Assembly (NCBI GenBank): GCA_010405405.1
Contig: MU004240.1
Location: forward strand, 760,217 to 824,216
Source: Microthyrium microscopicum
Lineage: Eukaryota > Ascomycota > Dothideomycetes > Microthyriales > Microthyriaceae
Direction of reading: 5' to 3'
Length of the DNA stretch: 64,000 nt
Shown: piece after piece, positions 1 to 10,054 of the stretch
Layout: each line of letters begins with the position of its first letter
Position numbering within the stretch: the stretch's first letter is position 1
Program-made: the position numbers and the translations under genes
The notes under the pieces: model-generated
The model's input: the letters and a program-made list of their open reading frames with translations, nothing else
What the model was told of the DNA's origin: nothing
Databases searched by the model: none

Positions 1-2652
1 TCGGCCGTTATTTGCGTCTCACATAGGAGTTCGGGTCAAAAGCCAACTAACTTTCCGAGATGAAGAAGAAAAGACCTCATGCTACGCCAAGTTGCAGAAG
101 TTCGCTGAACACGTTGACAAAAATTCCCTTGGGTTGTTTCGTGGTCACGGCAAGCCGACTCTAAGTTTTGACCTCGTTTCCGTTGAAGGCCTGCCTTCAT
201 ACGAAAAGCAACCTTGTATTATGATTCGTGGTCTCAAATCAACAAAAGATATTGCCTATTTCCATGGGTTCATGTCAATAAAAGCTGTGCGATCGGTTTA
301 TATTCCACTAAAGCTATGCTATGATCCGTCTCGTCTCAGGCGACCCGCAAGCAATGAATACGAAGTGTCCTCAACTACGGCTGATAAAACTCTCTGTGGG
401 CAGCTTATACAACACAGAACAGAACACGGGAATTCGACCTCAACCATTGGCGGCATCATCGAGGTTGACGGCAAATATCTAGCATTGACTACAGCTCATG
501 AGGCCTCACAAAACACATTGGCAAGTCTGCGCTCATCTCCAACAACCGACATGCTCCTAGATGACTGGAGCTCAGACGATGATGATAGTGATGATGATGA
601 GGAGGATCTAGAGGGTCAACGGGCCCTGATATTAAACAACGAAGTCTGGAAGCAACAAAAACAGAATCGTTATGTCACACAGGAGTCAAATCCAGAGGTC
701 ATTGAGATCGAGTCACCTCTGTCGATATTCCTTGAGCAACCCATGGCAGAAAACGCCAATACTTCTGACTGGCGGCTACACCCTATCGCTGCTAAAGATA
801 TACGACCAAATCTACTGGAGATTGGGGATGTACAAAAGTATACGAGCTCAATAGAACCTTCGCCTAAGTCGGAGAATGTCTACATTCAGTGCGGGAAAAG
901 TGGCCAACTGACGGGGGAGATTTCTCCAAACCTGTCCTTCTTGAAACCGAGCCCAGATAAGCCTTCCTTACTATGTTGGATGGTAAGTCTCCACAACAAG
1001 AATCATATCGACTTTATCATTCCTCCATGTTCGGTCTGAAAGCTGTTCTGTGAGGCGTCACAGAGTATCCTCTAGACAGATTCGTACCAATCAGGCTGGC
1101 TATCATCAATTACCATGGAACAATGCATGAGAAGTCACTAACACTTTGCAGGTTGTCCTTAGTATTGGTAACAGTGAGTTATGATCCTACGTGGCCCTTG
1201 ACATCGCTAAACAGCCCAGCTCTAAATACCGGCGATTCAGGATCATGGGTGATCGGCGAGTCTGGCAACAATGTCTTCGGTCATATCGTCGCCTGCACAG
1301 GCAAGGTATGCTATCTGATACCGATGCATGACATTATGAAAAGCATCAACGAGCTCCTCAAACCCACTTTCGCGCCTCGGTTAGCACAGCCTTATTATAC
1401 ACTAGCCATTACCGCATACCATCTTTTCCAGAGCGACGTCACGAAGCATCAAACCAGAGCTGTCACCTTAGCTACCCAGGCTGCATCATCAAATGTCCAG
1501 TCGAAAATCCTGGAGACCAATGATCACAACGGCCCTGCTCTGACTGTGACTGCAGAAAGCGACATAGCTAGGAAAATTTTAGCCGAACTCATATGCATCT
1601 GCGGACCCACGTTTGGTAGTGCCATCGATAAACCTGCTGGTTGGCTACAAACTCACAGCAAAGATATAGTTAAGGCTTCTCGCCTATTTGGTACATCGTA
1701 CTCTGGCGAGCAATATTTGGAGTGTCTTAGACTTTTTGCTGCCATCAACCGAAACCTACCTACGACTTGCTCAAAAAGTCTACTCTCAGTTCTCGCTGGG
1801 GATGACTGGTTCAATTTACGAGTGCCAGCAAGGCTCACAGCCACGCCAACGAAGTTTGATCTCACTAGCCATATATTGCCCTCAATGCCATCAGCTGTGT
1901 TTCCTGCCACGCTTGATCCTGTGCTCCAAACCGACGATACAAGGTCTCGCAAGATTGCCGAATCTTCAGCAGTAGGTGAGGGACAACCCGAGTTCCATTC
2001 AGCTTCCAGAAACACCAACGAAATGAAGAAACGGGTAGATGAATACTTGCGCCGGAGCGTTCCGGTATGGGCACAGAGGGTCTTCAGAAGACTGGTCCCT
2101 CGAAAGACAGAAAGGTCTAACCTCCAACAAGCTACCGAGCACGGGGAAGATAAGAGGCTGGTTCATAGGCAGGCTGAAATTGTTGAACCACAAAGGGCTC
2201 CTCAGAATCCTGCTCGCGAACTCTCCGAACTTGAGATTCAACAAACGGTGGCTTTGATTCCTGCCTCGAGCTCACCTGGAAGACTAAACAAAGACTCCCG
2301 ATACCAGGTTGACAGTGACAGTTTATCACATGCTTCGATCCAACCCTTCAACCGCTTCAATGGCGCCCCCTCGCAAAAACTCGAACAACACACATCAACT
2401 CAAACAGATGATACTTCCACCTTCACCTGGGGAGCTATGGATTTCGAGATTGATCCTTTCTCACAAAATCATTCGCTTCCGCCACTACTTAGTGTCGGCC
2501 TCGATATAAGGTATGTTGGTGGAATGGCTGGAGCAAATTCCGAAGACATTCCAGAAGACATTCCAGAAGCAAATTTCGAAGACGTTCCGGAATCAGCACT
2601 TGATGACGATGAAGCCTTGATGTCTGTGATCTCTCAATCTAATCTCGGCTAA
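1..2652 (+). CDS. Trypsin/chymotrypsin-fold-like protein, 5' end outside the window
   Basis: I do not recognise a named family, but the middle of the protein resembles a chymotrypsin-like peptidase. A histidine motif (LALTTAHEAS, codons near 480-505) is followed by GDSGSW (from 1231), where Ser at 1237-1239 would be the nucleophile. Proposed exons are <2-982, 1152-1167 and 1220-2652. The donor at 983 is GTAAGT; the 16-base middle exon and the acceptor at 1219 are needed to bring the two long frames together. The frame is open to the left edge without an ATG, so the start is missing. An acidic Asp/Ser/Glu run lies between the two catalytic-type motifs. The C-terminal half is polar and likely disordered, ending in short EDIPE-type repeats. 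Whether it is an active protease is unknown, because no clear catalytic Asp could be assigned. The peptidase resemblance is inference; the exon model is moderately sure. Confidence 0.6.
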
Positions 2653-3825
2653 GTCAAGCAACAACTCAACGCTCAAGTCCTTGAGTTAAAGCCATATTGT
2701 TGCCTCAGAATAGTCAAATGACTACTTGTGTCGTCCATCATTCTCAAGTCGAATTTATAAGCCGCAACATGTTTACATAGGCACTGGACAGCTTCGGCCT
2801 TGTCTTTTAAATGAAAAGTATAGATAGACCGGGACATCTCCTAGACACCACTCAGCATGCGGCATGCTTCATGTTTAACGAGGGCTACTTTCGCTTTCTA
2901 CGATACAAGGCTTTCTACCATGTCCTTTCTTGATAGCCTCTTCCCATGAGGTAATGCAAAGTCATGGGCTAACATATTGTGCTGTAGAAACTAATCTGAT
3001 GAGTTGATTATAATCTTATCCTTCTCCACATCATATACTATCTACATGGCCTGAAGGCGTTAAAAGTATCAAAGTCACTCGTAAGCAAACGAGGTGTTGA
3101 GTGGCAAGTTGCCTGCAAGGTTGCAAGTCTGGGCGTTTATGAAGCAGTTCACTCGTATCTTTGCTCAAACGTAGCTCTCAAGTTGATCATCGACTACCAA
3201 CAGGAGCTCGATATGGATAAGTAGATGAAGAGTGTCACCCGTTATGTAACGCTGAGCGGACTGGATCCTTGAAAATTGAGTTCATGACGAGAGATGGAAA
3301 GTGCAGACATTGGCTGAGTTATTGTGTTCAAAGTAAAGTGAAATGGTACTTTAGTGGTATTGCGACACTAGAGTACTAGTAAGTACCTCATGTCAAAAAA
3401 GAGATATCTGAAGATATACCGTAAAGCACCTGAAGTCATGAAAAGCGATTTCAAGACTCTTCATTTGTTTGTGAACGAAGACTCTATCTTTTGATGCATC
3501 ATTTTGGGGTTTGAAAGTGCCCAGTTCGCAGTATGTCCATATATATCAATGTTCAGATGATAAATACGTGTTGTCAAGTTTCAAGGTTGTCTTCAAATGT
3601 TACAAATGCATGTGCACAACATTGAAGCACGATGCATGTGTCCAATGTTCAAAGATGTCGATTCCTTGGCTCCTCACAATTAAGGCTTTCACTTTCAGCC
3701 ACATGCAGTGCAGCTTGAGGTTGAACCTCAACTCAACTTTCAGAACGACTTCTACAGGTACTAATGTCAAATAATCTCGCCGCCCCTACCACACTTCCGG
3801 GACTTTGCTCTTACTAGAGGTATCC
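2653..3825. other. Intergenic region, no gene seen
   Basis: About 1.17 kb between the protease-like gene and the PIG-Y-like gene. Open frames here are short, lack conserved-looking motifs and do not join through splice sites. It probably holds the 3' end of the left gene and the promoter of the right one. Confidence 0.5.
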
Positions 3826-4623
3826 ATGGATGATGGACGACACCTCACTAATCGCTTGCTATCACGCATTCCCTTTGTTCGCACCTCCTTAGAAGAAACG
3901 CGCCCATCGCTCTCTGAACTCGCCCATAAAAGTCCTCCAACATCGCCACCTCCAAGGCGGCGACCTCGCAAAGGCTCTTTGCGTAAGGTACTGCTAACAA
4001 CGGGCCACATTGCGTCTTCTCGAAGGGCTGGAGAGTTCAATCGCGATCCCCTCAAATCGCTGCCACACGACATTGTTGACTCTGCGCCCGCACCACCTGC
4101 GGATCAATCGCGCGATCATTACGGTAGTACAACAGATGAAGATAATGATGGTCTTACCTTACGAGCGCGAAGTGCTTCCGGAACTTACCAACCTCTACCC
4201 GGCGCTCCATCGGGCGCTCCCATAGTCTCACGTCGAAAGAGCATGCGAAGCTCTGGTCCCATCCCCGTACCTATCGCGATGCCTACAAGCATTCCCAAGT
4301 CCATCGATGATCTCGCACCCGCTATACAATACCACGATTATTCTGAGACGGAATGGTGGGGCTGGATAATTCTTGCGGTTACCTGGATTGTCTTTGTGGT
4401 TGGAATGGGCTCATGCCTTGAAGTGTGGAGCTGGGCCTGGGATGTTGGCGAGACTCCTTATGCTCCTCCAGAGCTGGAAGATGATCCTACCTTGCCGATT
4501 GTCGGATACTACCCAGCTCTGATTGTCATGACTGGTGTTATGGCCTGGGTTTGGGTCATGGTCGCGTGGGTGGGAATGAAATATTTCCGACATGCAAAAG
4601 TATGGGATGGAGAAGAATATTGA
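3826..4623 (+). CDS. PIG-Y/Eri1-like subunit of GPI-GlcNAc transferase (265 aa)
   Basis: Single exon. The first ATG of the frame is at 3826; the frame is open a little further upstream but has no earlier ATG. The N-terminal 165 residues are basic, Ser/Pro-rich and likely disordered. They are followed by two membrane segments, about residues 181-205 (WWGWIILAVTW onward) and 225-250. The end of the second segment, VAWVGMKYFRHAK, closely resembles the end of animal PIG-Y (WTWMGIKLFRHN as I remember it), and the two-helix layout fits. PIG-Y/Eri1 is a small ER subunit of the enzyme that adds GlcNAc to phosphatidylinositol at the start of GPI-anchor synthesis. The long cytosolic-type extension is absent from the animal protein, so this is an extended form if the assignment holds. 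It converges on the next gene with only 56 bases between stop codons. Confidence 0.6.
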   Translation: MDDGRHLTNRLLSRIPFVRTSLEETRPSLSELAHKSPPTSPPPRRRPRKGSLRKVLLTTGHIASSRRAGEFNRDPLKSLPHDIVDSAPAPPADQSRDHYGSTTDEDNDGLTLRARSASGTYQPLPGAPSGAPIVSRRKSMRSSGPIPVPIAMPTSIPKSIDDLAPAIQYHDYSETEWWGWIILAVTWIVFVVGMGSCLEVWSWAWDVGETPYAPPELEDDPTLPIVGYYPALIVMTGVMAWVWVMVAWVGMKYFRHAKVWDGEEY

Positions 4624-4679
4624 TGGATAAGCAATGTACGATTCTACAACATTATCTAAGGACGCTCAACAGAGCTGTG

Positions 4680-6082
4680 CTAGGACGTCAGATACTCTAC
4701 CAACGGCTCCCTCCAGATGACGGCGTCTTTATAAACGTCCATGGCAGGAACACCACCAGCTCGCAATCCGTTTAAAGCTCCAGCAAGCTTCGGACCGGAT
4801 CCTTCCTTCTTGATTTCAGACAAAGGCTCCAGTATAGTCTTGAACCCGAAGATGATTGCACCAGACTTCTCTAGACGATGAAGGGTTTGCCTTTCCATTC
4901 TCAAGGAACACTTCAGAGGATCAACTTTCTTCGTCTCTTCAGCCCATTTGGCGATCTCCTCATCAGTTGGCGTATACGTAGGAGGAGCCATCTCTATATT
5001 GGCTTTCGGTCTGCCATTAGACTTACTCGCGGTATCATCCGCTACTCTGATATCGATATGAAGTCCTCCAAGTTTGAACAACACGCTATCTGTAGAGATG
5101 GACCAGTTGGCTCTTTGTACCACCTTTCCATATGGTAAGCTTGCGAAATAACGATCCATAGACTTCTCTAATTTGATCGAGTAGCCTGGCACTGGACCAT
5201 GTATACCTAAATCATCAGCGGATCGCCAAGACTTCTGGGCATTGCATGACCTACCTGCTAATGGCAAGCCTAGCTTTAGTCTTGGAGTAAATCCAGAAGG
5301 GAACGCCAAAACGAATGCATGCATGTGGAACACCTCTTTGGGTTCCATGGTCGGCACTGCGCGAAATGGAGCTGCGTTTGGGTCTGAAATCGGCAACAGA
5401 ATCGCAAACTCACAATCTACATGTCGTCCGATCGTCTTCAAGCACTCCTCCGGGGTTGGAACTGAAAGTGGGACCAAATCTTGTGTGACTAGATTCCGCA
5501 CATATCGGCTTCGGAGACCTTTCTCTGTCAATTTATCCTCGGCTTTAAACATGGATGGGAATCGCTTTGGAAGATAGTTCTCAAAGATCCATGAATATAG
5601 CTCGAAAACTGCATCCCTTGCAACTGGATTGAAACCGATGGTTTCATCGGGCCTCTCAGCAATCAACTGCTGCCGTAGCTGGACCTTCTCAGAATAGGTT
5701 TTGTCCATGAGCACGATCTCGGACAGACTACATGATTGCAGACCTAAAATTGTCAATGACTACCGATAGACAAGTGGAGCTCACGAACCCATCGTGAGAT
5801 GATATACATCTCTGAATGGTCTTAACTTGACATGGTCTACGTTTGTCCAATCGAAGTCCTTCAATGGCTCTATGTCTTCATAGGGATTGGTCTTTACATC
5901 TTCGACGCTTCCAATCTTTCTTGTCTGTGTCAGCCGCTATCGGTAGTTAGATACAGTGTTTGATGATTGATGTACTTGACTGTTACCTTACGTATCGCCA
6001 CCGAAATACCAATCAGCACCAGGAAGAAGCCAACCACAATGCGAATATCGAACAATCCCATTGCTTCAAGCAAGCTACGCAT
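4680..6082 (-). CDS. DUF3445 haem-dependent oxidative N-demethylase-like protein, N-terminally membrane-anchored (431 aa)
   Basis: Exons in reading order are 6082-5987, 5924-5789 and 5743-4680; all phases close. The second intron has a weak GTTCGT donor, but only this choice restores the family motif HLTMGLQSCSLSEIVLMDKT. The body matches DUF3445 (HODM alpha-subunit-like): a DKTY block, RPDETIGF, a long central beta-rich part and the late block RMERQTLHRLEKSGAIIF. Bacterial relatives bind haem and remove N-methyl groups from small amines; the fungal substrate is unknown. Residues 8-31 form a hydrophobic helix, so the protein is probably tethered to a membrane with the domain outside the bilayer. 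It is the first of four consecutive minus-strand metabolic genes. Family assignment is good; the exact reaction is inferred. Confidence 0.83.
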
Positions 6083-6562
6083 TCTCACTATCCTGAATTA
6101 TGTTGAAATACTCAGAGCAGTACAAGGAGTGAACAGGTGGAGATGAACTGAATCTCTACCAGTCAATGATAGCGTGCCCCTCTCGCGGCCCACCATTCAG
6201 GCTGAAGACAAGGATCATGATATGCGAATTGGCGAATCGGATACTAGAACTACCAGATGTCTCGATACGTATCGTCAGTCTATCTGCTGATGCTGGTCTA
6301 TATGAATGCAGTCGGCTCCAATTACTTATCAGGTTTTTATCCTGGTCAATGGTTCTATCATGTGGGGATACAAAATATGCAAGCACGTTAGACATATCCA
6401 GTGTCAACACTGGCATTACTTTCTTCACTCTTCATCAAGACCATAATCTTTTCATGATACTATGGATATCTCTCAGCGAGTGTAATGTCTCCAAGCCAAC
6501 CGTGTGACAAAGTGATACATCAGAACAGGGTATCTTAATCATGTTGTATTAATACAGAATCA
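6083..6562. other. Intergenic region, no gene seen
   Basis: 480 bases between the start of the DUF3445 gene and the end of the epoxide hydrolase gene. The open frames on both strands here mirror each other and show no domain. It likely holds the DUF3445 promoter and the epoxide hydrolase terminator. Confidence 0.5.
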
Positions 6563-7774
6563 TCAATCATATCCATCTCTACCTGCTACAACACCATAAG
6601 CACCACCACCCTTACCAAACATAACTCTCAAGTCTCCAGCTAGCTTCTCCGGTCGTTCCCAAGCCGCAAAATGGCCTCCACTTTCTGCCCAGCTCTCAAA
6701 CACCACATCGCCCAAAGACGGCAGTAAAAAGCTCGGCATGCCCACGATATCTTTGGGAAACTGTGTCACGCCTAATGGCACCGGAATCCAGTCCCAGAAA
6801 CCACCACTCTTGCTCGATCCCTTCTGTGCCTCATGATATATTCGCACCGAGGCTCCAGGCCCAGCCTTGGAGAACCAGTAAACCGATATCCAAGTCAGCA
6901 ACTCCTCATCACTCCACTCATACCCATCTGTCCATTCCTCCAGCTTCTCGCCTACCCAGCCCAGCAGTGCCACCGGACTGTCTGCAAACGCATATGCCAC
7001 CGTCTGCGGACTGCTCTCCTGTACGCGATAGTAAGCGTTGCCCACAGTCACATAGTTCAGTGCGCGTCTCAATCCATCACGATCGCGTGCGCCCGGCCAG
7101 CGCCAGAACCAGCGAACAAGTGCAGAAGGAGCACGCATTACGCTGCCACTATCAACCCCAGCAAGATTGACGTGGACGGCACGCACGGCAGTTGGGTAGT
7201 GTCTTGCCATATTGCGACCGATCATGGATCCCCAGTCCCCGCCTTGGATGGTGTACTGCGGGTAATCGAGTGCGAGCATGAGGCTATGCAAAACTTCGCC
7301 GTAGGAACCCAGATGGAAACCAGCTTTGGGCACCCCATCAGAGAAAGCGTAGTTCGGAAGACTAGGAACAATGATATCGAATGCTGGCTCGTCATTGTTG
7401 CTCTCTCCTAATACTTTGAGAAGCTTTTTGGCTTCGAGAAAACTGCCTGGCCAGCCGTGGATGAATAGGAGAGGGATTGCGTTTGGTTGTTTGGACTTTT
7501 GATGGACGAAGTGAATGTTAAGGGTGCCAAAGTCCTCGCTTTTGACAGGCATGGTGTACATTGGCAATTCATTCAGCTCGCGCTCATGTTTTCTCCAGTT
7601 CGGTAGGTACGAGGTCCTCCAAAACTCGACTAGGCCTTTCATCCGAGCGATAGGCACGCCTTCAGCCTTTTCGTAGCCTTCGACTCCATCTGGAAGTCTT
7701 GTCAATTCCAATTTTTTCATCAACAGGTCCAAGTCTGAGTCGGGGATGCTAATCTTAAATTCGCTGGGCTCCAT
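6563..7774 (-). CDS. Epoxide hydrolase, alpha/beta-hydrolase fold with EHN lid domain (403 aa)
   Basis: Intronless, with an ATG start at 7774. The N-terminal EHN domain (about residues 3-110) contains the typical LTRLPDG and FWRTSYLPNWRKHE blocks. The oxyanion motif HGWPGSF is at 106-112, the nucleophile Asp180 sits in GGDWGS, and the catalytic His368 sits in SGGHFAAWE. This order and length match microsomal-type epoxide hydrolases of fungi, which open epoxides to diols through a covalent Asp-ester intermediate. There is no signal peptide, and the usual N-terminal membrane anchor of the animal enzyme is missing, so it is probably soluble. It lies head-to-tail with an FAD monooxygenase on the same strand, a pairing that fits epoxide formation and opening, though this is only inferred. 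Confidence 0.93.
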   Translation of the reverse strand: MEPSEFKISIPDSDLDLLMKKLELTRLPDGVEGYEKAEGVPIARMKGLVEFWRTSYLPNWRKHERELNELPMYTMPVKSEDFGTLNIHFVHQKSKQPNAIPLLFIHGWPGSFLEAKKLLKVLGESNNDEPAFDIIVPSLPNYAFSDGVPKAGFHLGSYGEVLHSLMLALDYPQYTIQGGDWGSMIGRNMARHYPTAVRAVHVNLAGVDSGSVMRAPSALVRWFWRWPGARDRDGLRRALNYVTVGNAYYRVQESSPQTVAYAFADSPVALLGWVGEKLEEWTDGYEWSDEELLTWISVYWFSKAGPGASVRIYHEAQKGSSKSGGFWDWIPVPLGVTQFPKDIVGMPSFLLPSLGDVVFESWAESGGHFAAWERPEKLAGDLRVMFGKGGGAYGVVAGRDGYD

Positions 7775-8158
7775 TATGGCTTTCGAGAACTTCTAATATC
7801 CTATGAACAGAGGAATGTTTTAGACTTGTAGACTAAGAGTTGGAAAGCTAAATGCTGCTCCATAATTGTTTACATGATAGGCAATTCGTCACCACAGCAC
7901 CTGCCCTCAAACCGAGGCTCACATGCTACAAATCTGAGAGTCACTTCAAGGCAACTGTGAGTTTCACACATTCATTTGTCATGGATCCAAGAAATTATCA
8001 CTTTCCAGCATGTTTTTAGTTCTCCAGTGAGCTGGGCTTTTTCATGCAACACTGCCCCCCTAGAAAGCCTGTAGAAAAGGAGGCTATGAATCGTAAAAAG
8101 TTGTTCAAGAATGTCCATTTAAATCATTGGCTTCGATTATCTAGACTTTTAACTTACA
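7775..8158. other. Intergenic region, no gene seen
   Basis: 384 bases upstream of the epoxide hydrolase and downstream of the FAD monooxygenase. No open frame or repeat of note. Confidence 0.5.
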
Positions 8159-9511
8159 TCAAGTCGATCCTGCTGGCTTGATACCCATCTTGACAAACGG
8201 ACTGTTGTCAAAGTTGACATAGTCATGAAAAGCAGCAGCTTGCGCCTTTGATATTGCAACTTCTTCTCCTCTGAGCACAACTCCCTTGTCATATTCTTCA
8301 AGAGCATCACTTTGCGAAACCTCACCTTTCGATATAGCAGTAATCTTCTGCACAAACTCAAAAGCGTCTTTGATGGCGAGATTCCCGCCTTGGCCACGAT
8401 GAAATGTCATACTGAATGTAGTTAGAGATAGCATGCTACCACAAAACCTTGCCTAGAACTTACCTGTGAGCTGCATCTCCAGCAAGGGTAACTTTTCCCT
8501 CCTTGTTGTCCCATGGAGTGGGTTGCCAAATTCGAAGTTGATCTGGCTTGATAACCACATCGTCAGCCAACCACTCCACGATACTCTTATAAGGATCCGC
8601 CCAGCCATCCATATGTGCTCGTAGTCGTTCTAGTCGGTTCGGTGTGTTCTCTTCGTCTTCCTTGGTTTCGATATTCCACGTCACCAAGAAGTAGAAGATC
8701 CAAGTCTCAGGCTTGTTGATGTCTGGCTTGTCAAGCAAGAACAACCCAAGATACATGTTCTTGGGATGTGTAGCAACATCAACGTTTGGATTCATCACGC
8801 TGTCCGCCCATTTTGCCTTGTCTGCGGGCAGAGAAAATGCAAAGTTCATGAATGCATACGGCAGCACTTCTTGAGCAGCCGCATCTCCAAGCAGCCATTT
8901 TCTCACTTGACTGTTTCCGCCATCGGCGCCAATGATGACATTGCCAGTCTCTTTGCTGCCATCGTCGAAATATGCAATCACCATGTCTCCCTCAACACTT
9001 ATGTCGAGAAGCTTTTTTCCATATTGGACGTCTAGTCCTTGAGCCAAATGCTTCTTTGTCTTTTGAATATTGACCCGTCTGATGACTGGAAATGTCGCTT
9101 GAGCTTTTGGAAGGCCTGTTGATCCGTCTCTGATCAAGATGCCTGCCTTACCAGCGTCTTTTGAGTCTAACGTTGGATCCGGTTGGCACACCTTTATCTC
9201 GCTAAAGAGGTCCGCGGGAAGCAGTTGTTCCAGGAGAGGAAGAGCCCAACTGAGGGTGATGCCCCAACTTCGATCCCTAGGTGTCGACTCTCGATCATAA
9301 AGACTGTATGAAATATTTCGCTTTCATTCAATCAGCTATTGAGGCTTTACGACCCAGGACGTTCTTTCACCAACCTTATTTAAACCATGAGCAATCACTA
9401 ATCCAGCCAATCCTATGTTTAGAATCTGATTAGCTCTAGTTCTTCCTGAAGATAACAATGAACATCCTTACCTGCGCCAACCACAATAACATGCAAGGGT
9501 TTCTCACTCAT
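8159..9511 (-). CDS. FAD-dependent aromatic-type monooxygenase, group A flavoprotein (395 aa)
   Basis: Exons in reading order are 9511-9472, 9412-9375, 9320-8464 and 8411-8159; all four phases close. The protein starts MSEKPLHVIVVGAGLAGL, the Rossmann GxGxxG for FAD. The sequence SLYDRES follows at about residues 32-38, DG-type motif VIIGADGGNSQVRKW near 160-175, and GDAAHSMTFHRGQGGN near 308-323 closes the flavin site. This is the PHBH/salicylate hydroxylase-like architecture: NAD(P)H reduces FAD, which hydroxylates or epoxidises a ring substrate with O2. Exon 2 is only 38 bases, and the second intron begins GTTGGT, which automatic gene callers often miss. The substrate cannot be told. Its neighbours are the epoxide hydrolase downstream and a CoA-transferase upstream. 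Confidence 0.9.
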
Positions 9512-10054
9512 AACTGACAATGCAATAAAACTTCAGTCAGTAGATCAGCGATAAGACGACCAGAAATGATAGTACAAAGAAATCGCAGATCATGAAATTA
9601 AGCTGGCTTACGGTGGGTCCCCACTCAGCTCGCCGCGCCCAGGAGAGGTTGGTAAGAAATTCCAGCCACTGGTTGGTGGGAAGAAATACAACAACCAGCT
9701 TGTCACAACCTAGAAAAACAATCATGGTAAAATACACAGCTTTAAGGTCCTGAAGCTGTGACTCTTTCGAATGGGGAATCACATAGAATCCTAATTGATC
9801 TTTGCGTTGGACAAAAGAACCACATTTGATATCACGAGAATGACTTGAAAGTGCTTCGTACGAGATCAGACAACGTACCATACTTGTAAAGCTGTAATCA
9901 AGGAACTTTTTGGCTATGATGCTAAGCTACCGCTTTCATCAGAAGTGTCAAGTTCATTGTTCGAATTTGATACAAGCTCTAATAACACTCAATGATAATA
10001 CGTCACATCGTTCAACCATACAAGGTGTGGGTGGGTCAAGTGTATAGTAAATTG
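9512..10054. other. Intergenic region, no gene seen
   Basis: About 540 bases holding the FAD monooxygenase promoter and the end of the CoA-transferase transcript. A minus-strand open frame (9537-9881) has no recognisable content and was not called. Confidence 0.5.

Noticed and set aside
9537-9881. Minus-strand frame of 114 codons with hydrophobic end
   Set aside because: Lies in the FAD monooxygenase promoter; no domain and no conserved-looking motif.
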